64,000 nucleotides of DNA from Chryseomicrobium excrementi (GTDB taxonomy: Bacteria; Bacillota; Bacilli; Bacillales_A; Planococcaceae), in NCBI RefSeq assembly GCF_002798305.1, contig NZ_PCGR01000001.1, forward strand, positions 434,001-498,000, given 5' to 3'. This document shows positions 9,024-16,400 of the stretch, one piece after another. The notes below the pieces were generated by a model that did no database searches, was not told the DNA's origin, and worked only from the letters and a program-made list of their open reading frames with translations. Each line of letters begins with the position of its first letter. Positions within the stretch are counted from its first letter, which is position 1. The position numbers and the translations under genes were made by a program.

Positions 9024-9271
9024 TAGTAGCCCTCCGAACGTGAAAACCAGATGATCTGTTGGTTACGAACAACGAAGTCTCGTTCTTCTTTAGTGACAAC
9101 AACTCAATCGTAATGGACCATTGTTAATGTCCCTTCTACAGTAGACCGCTGAGTTTGAATGGTTACTTGTTGACCTTGAAGTTCACGTAAATGACGCACC
9201 CCATAAGATTCCACGGTTGCCTCATAATTCACAAGTGGAGTTGATTGACACACTGAATCCCTCGCTTTCAT
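9023..9271 (-). pseudogene. YuzF-like DUF2642 gene with in-frame stop
   Basis: The minus strand from ATG at 9271 reads MKARDSVCQSTPLVNYEATV and continues to LQGQQVTIQTQRSTVEGTLT, then MVHYD and a TGA stop at 9104-9106. The same frame resumes VVVTKEERDFVVRNQQIIWF up to TAA at 9023-9025. Read through, it is 82 codons, the normal size of the DUF2642 family, which B. subtilis YuzF represents; that family shows VxIxTxRGxVxGTLxxVxPDHVVV and FxIRxQQIVW. A single nonsense change thus splits an otherwise intact domain. No strong ribosome site is seen. A sequencing error is possible but the next gene is also broken, which favours real decay. Confidence 0.72.
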
Positions 9272-9324
9272 ATTAACCTATTCAAAAAAGGAGTTTATGT
9301 TACACTAAATTTAGAGGTGAGTCT

Positions 9325-9891
9325 GTGAAGAAACTTGTGATCAGCGGATACCGCGCAACGGAACTCGGTATTTTCGACTCTAAACATCCAGGTATTTCTA
9401 TTATTAAAACGGCACTAAAAGAACGGATTCTTCGTTACTATGAGGAAGGACTGGAATGGGTATTAATTTCTGGACAACAAGGCGTCGAAATTTGGGGAGC
9501 AGAGGTTGTAGTGGAGTTGAAAAAAGAAGGAATTCCTCTAAAACTTTCTATAACTCCGCCATTTTCAGAGTTCACCAATCGATTAAAACCAGACAAACAA
9601 GCGGAGTTTCAACAACTTGTGCTCGAAGCTGACTTTTACCAAGCACTAACGACAGGTGGGTACCAAGGTCCATGGCAATTCCAAGAGCGGGACAAGTTCT
9701 TGCTTCGAAATACGGAAGGTGCTCTAGTCGTATACGATGATGAACAACCTGCGAGTCCCAAATTTTTTATGGAATTAATCGGACGCTATCAGGAAAAACA
9801 GCCCTCATTCGTTGTCGAACAAATTACATCTTTTGATTTGAATGACACTGCAGAACAGATGAAATGGAAAGAAGGCGATGACCATGACTAG
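9325..9891 (+). CDS. ypsA: YpsA family protein (DUF1273, SLOG fold)
   Basis: 188-residue protein of the YpsA group of the SLOG superfamily, a Rossmann-like fold thought to bind nucleotides or nucleotide derivatives. It starts at GTG 9325 after the site AGAGGTGA. Visible features are the first strand LVISGYRATELGIF, the glycine-rich turn WVLISGQQGVEIWGAEVV near residues 46-63, and DKFLLRNTEGALVVYDDE near residues 128-145, where an E. coli DprA/LOG-like phosphate site would be. In B. subtilis ypsA lies next to gpsB and affects cell division and stress behaviour when overproduced. Here it is about 23 kb from gpsB and instead overlaps an unknown gene. Confidence 0.88.
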   Translation: MKKLVISGYRATELGIFDSKHPGISIIKTALKERILRYYEEGLEWVLISGQQGVEIWGAEVVVELKKEGIPLKLSITPPFSEFTNRLKPDKQAEFQQLVLEADFYQALTTGGYQGPWQFQERDKFLLRNTEGALVVYDDEQPASPKFFMELIGRYQEKQPSFVVEQITSFDLNDTAEQMKWKEGDDHD

Positions 9892-10315
9892 ACACTTTGA
9901 AATCTATTCTAAAGAGACGGATGAGTTACTCCACTCATTCACGGAAGAAGATTTATCTAAAGCTATGTCCTATTTCAATGACCATTTAGATCATTATTTA
10001 TACGTTTCCAAGCCAGAATACCAAGACTTTCGAATTGAAGGATTCGTGCTAGAAACGGATGACATCTTTCGGTTTTACAATGCGTTGATTGGAATCTACA
10101 TTCCGAAGTCAAAAATGGAAACTGTGAAAAATGAGCTTGCCTCTATTTGGAACAATCCTGATTTCCAATATGCATTCACTTATGACGCCAATGAAGGAGT
10201 TGCAGAGTTAAATCTCCCTCTCAATTATATTCAAGGATTTGATCCTCAAGGATCCATTGGAACGACAATTGCATTTGTGGAGTCTATTTTAAAAAAATTT
10301 GCCAGTTCTTACTAA
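9884..10315 (+). CDS. Hypothetical protein translationally coupled to YpsA
   Basis: About 143 residues, acidic, no signal peptide or membrane helix. I prefer the ATG at 9884 (MTRHFEIYSKE) over 9878 because the AAGG ribosome site then lies 8 bp upstream; both starts overlap the end of ypsA. The protein is rich in aromatic residues (YFNDHLDHYLYV, FRFYNALIGIYIP) and predicted alternating strands and helices. I do not recognise a family or catalytic motif. The tight overlap suggests it acts with YpsA. A Rho-independent terminator follows at 10329-10376, so the pair forms a two-gene unit. Confidence 0.75.
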   Translation: MTRHFEIYSKETDELLHSFTEEDLSKAMSYFNDHLDHYLYVSKPEYQDFRIEGFVLETDDIFRFYNALIGIYIPKSKMETVKNELASIWNNPDFQYAFTYDANEGVAELNLPLNYIQGFDPQGSIGTTIAFVESILKKFASSY

Positions 10316-10328
10316 ACCGAATAACTGA

Positions 10329-10376
10329 AGAGCTTCCTGAGCATACTACTAGCGATTATGCAAAGGAGGCTTTTTT
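10329..10376 (+). terminator. Terminator of the ypsA unit
   Basis: AGCTTCCT pairs with AGGAGGCT (one G-U pair) and an inner GCATA/TATGC stem extends it; TTTTTT follows. The right arm also contains an AAGGAGG sequence that could act as a ribosome site for the small frame that begins immediately after. Confidence 0.78.
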
Positions 10377-10490
10377 ATGTGGAAAAATCAGCACCATCTG
10401 TACCAAATACCTAAGTTGGATAAGCAATATGTCCAGACGATTCTACAAAACTTCCAACCAGCATCTAAACTAAGTTTAAATATGAACTGA
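10377..10490 (+). CDS. Possible 37-residue small protein
   Basis: ATG at 10377, TGA at 10488-10490, 37 codons (begins MWKNQHHLYQIPKLDK, ends SLNMN). A textbook AAGGAGG sits 7 bp upstream. However, this AAGGAGG is the right arm of the terminator stem, so the ribosome site may be chance. No family recognised. It is flanked on the right by the hisF terminator. It would be translated only on read-through transcripts or from a promoter I do not see. Confidence 0.3.
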   Translation: MWKNQHHLYQIPKLDKQYVQTILQNFQPASKLSLNMN

Positions 10491-10494
10491 TAAC

Positions 10495-10522
10495 AAAAAG
10501 CACCTCCTCGGAGGTGCTTTTT
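10495..10522 (-). terminator. Terminator of the gltB/hisH/hisF side (bidirectional)
   Basis: AAAAAGCACCTCC and GGAGGTGCTTTTT form a 13-bp perfect stem with a 2-nt centre. It ends hisF on the minus strand and could also stop plus-strand transcripts. The hisF stop codon begins at its edge. Confidence 0.9.
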
Positions 10523-11291
10523 AACGCATTGGAATGCCGTGTTCTTTGACGTGTTGTTTAATTTCTTGAATCGTATAGTGACCGTAATGAATCATAGAGG
10601 CAACAAGTGCCGCATCTGCCTTTGCTTCAGTGAAAACTTCAGAGATATGATGCAGTTCGCCCGCACCACCTGAAGCGATAATCGGAATAGAGACATTTTC
10701 AGAAAGAAGTTTGATTAACTCTAGATCATACCCTGTCTTCATACCGTCCTTATGAATACTTGTACAGATGATTTCACCGGCCCCTCGATATGCAGCTTCT
10801 TGAGCCCACTCTAAGACGTCTCGTCCTGAATTCTCATGGCCAGAGTGCGTATAGACTTCCCACCGCTCGATCGAACCATCTTCACTTAGGATCGGCATCG
10901 CATCAAGTCCCAGTACGACACATTGTTTCCCAAAGATTGCTGCAGCTTCGTTCAATAGTTCCGGACGCAATACAGCAGCAGAGTTCACTCCTACTTTGTC
11001 CGCACCTGCACGAAGCAACAGGCGGAAATCTTCAATCGTTCTGACACCTCCGATTACAGAGAAGGGAATATAGACTTCTTCAGCCACTCTTCGGATCCAC
11101 TCATATTTCACTTCTTGATTTTTCAATGAAGCGGTCGTGTCTAAATAGATCAGTTCATCCGCTCCATCTTCAGCGTATTTTCGTCCAAGTTCTGCAGGAT
11201 CTCCTATGATAGTGGGATTACGGAATTGAACGTATTTCACTGCTTTGTCATCTAAAACATCAATAGCTGGTACAATTCGTTTTTTTAACAT
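10521..11291 (-). CDS. hisF: HisF-like cyclase subunit of imidazole glycerol phosphate synthase
   Basis: TIM-barrel subunit that, with HisH-supplied ammonia, converts PRFAR to imidazole glycerol phosphate and AICAR. Start chosen at ATG 11291 (MLKKRIVPAIDV) with an AAGGTGA site; the longer frame is not supported by the family. 256 residues, as usual. Key acids are present: Asp11 in PAIDV, the Lys of DDKAVK, Asp in LDTTAS, and the second catalytic Asp in VLGLDAM. Several normally fixed positions differ: CLDV is AIDV, the phosphate-loop GGG is IGG, and TSxDRDGT is TSIHKDGM. It overlaps hisH by 7 bp. No other his biosynthesis gene except hisC, 52 kb away, is in the window. Confidence 0.85.
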   Translation of the reverse strand: MLKKRIVPAIDVLDDKAVKYVQFRNPTIIGDPAELGRKYAEDGADELIYLDTTASLKNQEVKYEWIRRVAEEVYIPFSVIGGVRTIEDFRLLLRAGADKVGVNSAAVLRPELLNEAAAIFGKQCVVLGLDAMPILSEDGSIERWEVYTHSGHENSGRDVLEWAQEAAYRGAGEIICTSIHKDGMKTGYDLELIKLLSENVSIPIIASGGAGELHHISEVFTEAKADAALVASMIHYGHYTIQEIKQHVKEHGIPMR

Positions 11292-11908
11292 GTCGTCACC
11301 TTTTTCTTTGCATAACGGCAAAAATTATCGAGCAGCTTCATGCCCGCTTCTCCACTCTTTTCGGGGTGGAACTGCACGCCCATTACATAGTCATTGCCTA
11401 TTGCTGAAGCAAAAGGTGTCCCGTAAGCTGTCAATCCAATGATATCGTCTGTATCTTTAGGGGCTGCATAATAAGAGTGAACGAAATAAAAATCCGTTTG
11501 TTTAGGAAGGTCTTTTAATAAGAAATGGCCTTTCACATCTTCTACATCATTCCAACCCATATGAGGAACTTTCAAATCCGGATCTGCAAAGTACGGAACC
11601 GTGCCTTTTAATAGGCCTAATCCTTGTGCATCACCTTCTTCACTTGTTTCAAGAAGCAGCTGCATTCCTAGACAGATTCCAAGTAACGGAATACCTTCTT
11701 CAACTTTTCTTTTTATATAAGAAACAAGACCACGTTCTTCGAGTTGTTTCATAGCTTGTTCCGCATGTCCCACTCCAGGTAAGATCAACTGCTCAATTTC
11801 ACCTGTATAGGTCCCGTCTTCAATTCGCACGTACGGGTACCCAAGTTTTTTGATGGCCTTTTCCACGCTGTGCATATTACCAGCACCATAATCCAATATT
11901 CCAATCAT
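11285..11908 (-). CDS. hisH: HisH-like glutaminase subunit of imidazole glycerol phosphate synthase
   Basis: Class I glutamine amidotransferase (207 residues) that hydrolyses glutamine and channels ammonia into HisF. Triad elements are visible: the oxyanion/nucleophile elbow LLGICLGMQLL (Cys near residue 80) and the His-Glu pair in GVQFHPEKS near residue 184. Other family marks are DYGAGNMHSV at the N-terminus, LPGVGH, PHMGWND and FYFVHSYY. It is the first gene of the hisH-hisF pair, about 100 bp downstream of the gltD terminator. The intervening sequence is short and I saw no clear promoter. Glutamate is a product, which fits the neighbouring glutamate synthase metabolically. Confidence 0.92.
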   Translation of the reverse strand: MIGILDYGAGNMHSVEKAIKKLGYPYVRIEDGTYTGEIEQLILPGVGHAEQAMKQLEERGLVSYIKRKVEEGIPLLGICLGMQLLLETSEEGDAQGLGLLKGTVPYFADPDLKVPHMGWNDVEDVKGHFLLKDLPKQTDFYFVHSYYAAPKDTDDIIGLTAYGTPFASAIGNDYVMGVQFHPEKSGEAGMKLLDNFCRYAKKKVTTC

Positions 11909-12002
11909 CGCACTCGCCTCCTGTTTCTCATTATGCCATCGTCATAAAATAATTGAAAGAGAAAACTTTAATTCACTAGCAGAAGAAAGTTTTAATACAA
12001 AC

Positions 12003-12026
12003 GAAAAACCCGCTGTTACACGGGTT
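12003..12026 (-). terminator. Terminator overlapping the gltD stop
   Basis: Minus-strand AACCCG pairs with CGGGTT, with TTTTCG following; the gltD stop codon (12016-12018) lies in the loop. The stem is only 6 bp, so it may be leaky and allow hisH-hisF read-through. Confidence 0.6.
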
Positions 12027-13485
12027 GAGGTGTTGCAACAAATTGATTCACTTTTTGAGCCGCTTCTTTTCCTTCTTTAATTGCCCAGACGACAAGACTT
12101 TGTCCTCTTCTTGCATCTCCAGCTGCGTAGACGCCGGGTAAATTGGTGGCATAATCTACTTTTGAAGCGGCGATGCGGTTGCGTGATAAGGTGAGATTGG
12201 AATCTGCGGCAACCTCTTCTTCTATACCTTCAAATCCAATTGCAACAAATACGACATCCGCTGGCCATTCTTTTTCAGTCCCAGGTAGTTCACGGAAATA
12301 GTGGAAGCCGTCTTCTCCTACCACTTTTTCCATTTGTATCGTCTTTAACGCAACGACTTCTCCTGAACTGCCTTTCACAATTTCTTTTGTTTGTATCAAA
12401 TATTCTCGAGGGTCTTGGCCTTTGCTTGCAAGGGCTTCTTCATAAGCGTAATCCATTTTAAAGACATTAGGATCTGATGGCCACATGTGTTCGCCATCTC
12501 GTTCTGAACCAAGCTTCGGATGCTTCCCGAATTGCACGACCGACTTGCATCCTTGGCGTATGGCAGTGGCAACACAATCTGCTCCCGTGTCACCTCCACC
12601 AATGACGAGCACATGCTTTTTACTGACATCGAGTGGAGGTTTCGTACCATCAAGAAGTGCTTTCGTTGTATTGGTTAGATATTTCATGGCTGGAACTATG
12701 CCTTGTGCATCGTCGCCAGGAAGATGGAGCACACGTTGCTTCTGTGCACCAACACAAAGGATGACCGCATCAAACTCTTCACGAAGGTGAGTAAGAGTCA
12801 GGTCTTTTCCAATTTCAGTATTCACGATAAATTGAATTCCTTCTTCTGCAAGTAAATGGACTCGTCTAAGTACAACATCTTTATCGAGCTTCATAGAAGG
12901 AATCCCATACATCAGCAACCCTCCCGGGCGGTCATCTCGCTCAAATACTGTTACACTGTGGCCTTCTTGATTCAGATCGTCCGCTGCTGTTAGACCTGCT
13001 GGCCCGGAACCGACAATAGCAATCTTTTTCCCAGTTCTAGAAGTAGGAATGCGGGGTGTGATCCACCCTTCTTCAAATCCTTTATCGATGATACTTCGTT
13101 CGATACCCTTGATAGCCACTGCAGGTTCTGAAATACCTAGTACACAAGAGCTCTCACAAGGTGCCGGACACACTCTCCCCGTAAACTCTGGGAAATTGTT
13201 CGTCATCAAAAGACGGTCAAGAGCATCTTTCCACTGGCCTCTGAAGACAAGGTCATTCCACTCAGGAATAACGTTTTGAATGGGACATCCAGCTGCGACG
13301 CCACGAATCTCGATTCCCATATGACAAAACGGGGTGCCGCAGTCCATACAACGCGCTCCTTGCTGTTGCATCTCCGAATCCGTGAAGCGTTGTCCATATT
13401 CATTAAAATGACGAATTCGTTTTTTTGCTGGTTCTTCGAGCGGCTTTTGTCTCCCGATTTCCAAAAATCCAGTTGGTTTTCCCAT
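12016..13485 (-). CDS. gltD: Glutamate synthase (NADPH) small subunit
   Basis: 489-residue flavoprotein that passes electrons from NADPH to the large GltB subunit. The N-terminal iron-sulfur domain shows CMDCGTPFC, then GCPIQN and CPAPCESSCVLG. A first dinucleotide fold is GSGPAGLTAADDL near residue 157; a second is VIGGGDTGADCVAT near residue 297. The end has VYAAGDARRGQSLVVWAI, the FAD-binding close. The start ATG at 13485 has an AAGGAG site; it lies 14 bp after the gltB stop, so the two subunits are made together. Length and motifs are complete. Confidence 0.97.
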   Translation of the reverse strand: MGKPTGFLEIGRQKPLEEPAKKRIRHFNEYGQRFTDSEMQQQGARCMDCGTPFCHMGIEIRGVAAGCPIQNVIPEWNDLVFRGQWKDALDRLLMTNNFPEFTGRVCPAPCESSCVLGISEPAVAIKGIERSIIDKGFEEGWITPRIPTSRTGKKIAIVGSGPAGLTAADDLNQEGHSVTVFERDDRPGGLLMYGIPSMKLDKDVVLRRVHLLAEEGIQFIVNTEIGKDLTLTHLREEFDAVILCVGAQKQRVLHLPGDDAQGIVPAMKYLTNTTKALLDGTKPPLDVSKKHVLVIGGGDTGADCVATAIRQGCKSVVQFGKHPKLGSERDGEHMWPSDPNVFKMDYAYEEALASKGQDPREYLIQTKEIVKGSSGEVVALKTIQMEKVVGEDGFHYFRELPGTEKEWPADVVFVAIGFEGIEEEVAADSNLTLSRNRIAASKVDYATNLPGVYAAGDARRGQSLVVWAIKEGKEAAQKVNQFVATPQPV

Positions 13486-13499
13486 TCATTTCACTCTCC

Positions 13500-16400
13500 T
13501 TAAGAAACGACAGTTGCCCCGTAGAACGCTTGTAAGGCAGCTTGATCTTTTTCAAGGCCTTGGTGTTCTAAATCAACAATGCGCTTTTTCATTTTTGCAT
13601 ATTCGACAGGCTCTACCTTGATGAATTGGTACTTTATAGCATCCCAATTCGCTAGAAGTGCTCCCGCTTTTTTGCTCTTCGTATAATAGAAGTGGTCCAT
13701 CAGCATCTTTTGAAGCTCGTGGTACTCTTCTTCATCTGCTACTGTTACGAGTTGAATCATCTCCAAATTGCTGAGTTCTTTTACTCGTTGCTCGCTATCC
13801 GGTAGTATATAAGCAGTGCCTCCTGACATTCCTGCCCCAAAGTTTTTGCCTATATCACCTAGGATAACTACTCGCCCACCTGTCATATATTCGCAGCCAT
13901 GATCTCCAATACCTTCAACTACAATAGAGGCTCCTGAATTTCGAACAGCAAAGCGTTCACCAGCGCGTCCATTCAGGAACGCCTCACCCGAAGTTGCTCC
14001 GTAAAACGTTACATTTCCTGCAATCATGGCATCCTTCACAGAGCTTTCGACAGGTTGTTTGAGGACGAGCTTTCCTCCAGACAAGCCTTTACCTAGATAA
14101 TCATTCGCATCTCCCGACAAGTAGATAGAAACTCCATTCGGCAAATAGGCTCCAAGACTTTGGCCCGCATGACCTGACAAGTGTAGCTGGATATGATCTT
14201 CTGGTAGTCCTGCTTCCCCATACTTTTTCGTAACTTCATGTCCAACAATTGTTCCGACCACTCGGTCTGTATTTCGAATAGCGAACTGAACGGTTTTAGA
14301 CTGACCTGTTGCAATGGATGTCTCAAGCTGAGGCAACAAAACTTTCAAATCAAGTGACTGCTCTAAACGGTGCTGTTGGTCACGTTGTTTTGTAGTCGGT
14401 CCATCAACACGATGTAACAATACGGTCAAATCGAGTTGTCCTGCTTTCCAGTGATTCTTAGCTCGCTCAGAAACATGTAATGCATCTGTGCGGCCCACTA
14501 GCTCATCTACTGTGCGGAACCCAAGTTTAGCCATCCATTCTCGTAGTTCTTCTGCAACAAAGTGCATATAATTTACGACGTGATCTGCTGCTCCTGTAAA
14601 CTTGTCGCGAAGTTTTGGGTTTTGCGTAGCAATACCGACTGGACAAGTGTCTAGATGGCACGCACGCATCATGACACACCCCATCACGATAAGTGGTGCC
14701 GTTGCAAATGCAAATTCTTCTGCTCCAAGAAGTGCTGCAAGAAGGACATCCTTACCTGTCATCAATTTCCCGTCCGTTTCGAGTGTCACACGGTCACGAA
14801 GACCGTTTAGCATAAGTGTTTGATGTGCTTCTGCTAGTCCGAGTTCCCATGGAAGGCCGGCATGCATGATGCTTGTTTTCGGAGAAGCACCCGTTCCGCC
14901 GTCATATCCGGAAATGACAATGACATCTGCAGCTCCTTTTGCAACACCTGCTGCTATGGTTCCTACTCCGCCTTTTGAGACGAGTTTCACGCTAATACGA
15001 GCGTGACGATTGGCATTTTTCAAATCATGGATGAGTTGCGCCATATCCTCAATGGAATAGATATCGTGATGTGGAGGTGGTGAGATCAATCCAACTCCTG
15101 GAGTTGAACCTCTGACCTCTGCAACCCAAGGGTACACTTTGTTCCCAGGGAGCTGCCCACCTTCACCCGGCTTTGCACCTTGTGCCATCTTGATCTGTAA
15201 TTCATCAGCTTCAGAAAGATAGACTGCCTTAACTCCAAAACGACCAGAAGCGATTTGTTTGATGGCGCTTCTTCGGTAATCGCCATTTGCATCACGTTGA
15301 TAACGAGAAGGATGTTCTCCACCTTCTCCACTGTTACTTTTGCCTCCTAGACGATTCATGGCAATAGCGAGCGTTTCATGAGCTTCTTGAGATAACGAAC
15401 CGAAGGACATAGCGCCCGTTTTAAATCGTTTGACGATGCTGCTTGCAGGCTCTACTTCTTCTAACGGTACTTTCGGTCGGTCTGTACGCAGATCAAATAA
15501 ATTTCGTAAAAAGCCCAGTCGCTCCTCATTCGCCATCTCTGCATATTGTCTGTAAAGACCTATATCATTTTTGCGAGCTGCCCACTGAAGTGTATGAATC
15601 GTTTTTGGACGAAACGCGTGATGTTCTCCATTCGCTCGCCATTGGAACTGACTACCTGAGTCTAATGGTTGAGCTGCTTGCTCCACAGCATGTGCAACAC
15701 GAAGTTCCATCTCGCGCTGTATTGTGGATAGGTCAATACCACCCAGCTGAGATTTCGTTCCTGTAAAGTACTTACTGATAACATCCTGTCCAATCCCAAC
15801 GGCCTCAAAAATTTGTGCACCACGGTAGCTTTGAATCGTCGAAATTCCCATTTTCGCCATCACTTTTACGACTCCATCTGTAAAGCCTTTTACAGTTGAA
15901 GCTACAGCTTCATCATAGGACTTATTCAGATGACCTTGCTCAATTAATTGCTCAAGCGTTGCGTAAACCAAATATGGGTAGATAGCATCTGATCCGTACC
16001 CGATAAGAGCAGCGATGTGGTGAACTTCTTTCACTTCTGCAGATTCGATAAGTAACGATAGTTTCGTTCGCTGTCCTTTTCTGACGAGATACTGATGAAT
16101 GGCACTGCTCGCTAACAGGACCGGCACAACTTTTTCTCCCTTAGAAAGATGGCGGTCAGAAAGAACCACCAAATGCTTACCTTCTGCAAGTGCCAGATCA
16201 ACTTCTTCAAGTAACGAATTGAGCTTTTCTTCGAGTGACCCTGTAAACTGCAACTCTAAAGTTGTCGAGGAAAATACCGGATGATTTCGCAATTGGTTCA
16301 TTTGACTTGCTTTTAAAATTGGCGTCTGCAATTGAATCCTCTTTGCATTCGTGGCATCCGATTCCAGCAAGTTTCCTTCAGGACCTAAGTAGCTGATAGT

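Noticed and set aside
9104-9106. TGA in the DUF2642 frame as a possible selenocysteine or recoded codon
   Set aside because: No hairpin of SECIS type follows and the family has no Cys at this position; decay is simpler, and the next gene is broken too.
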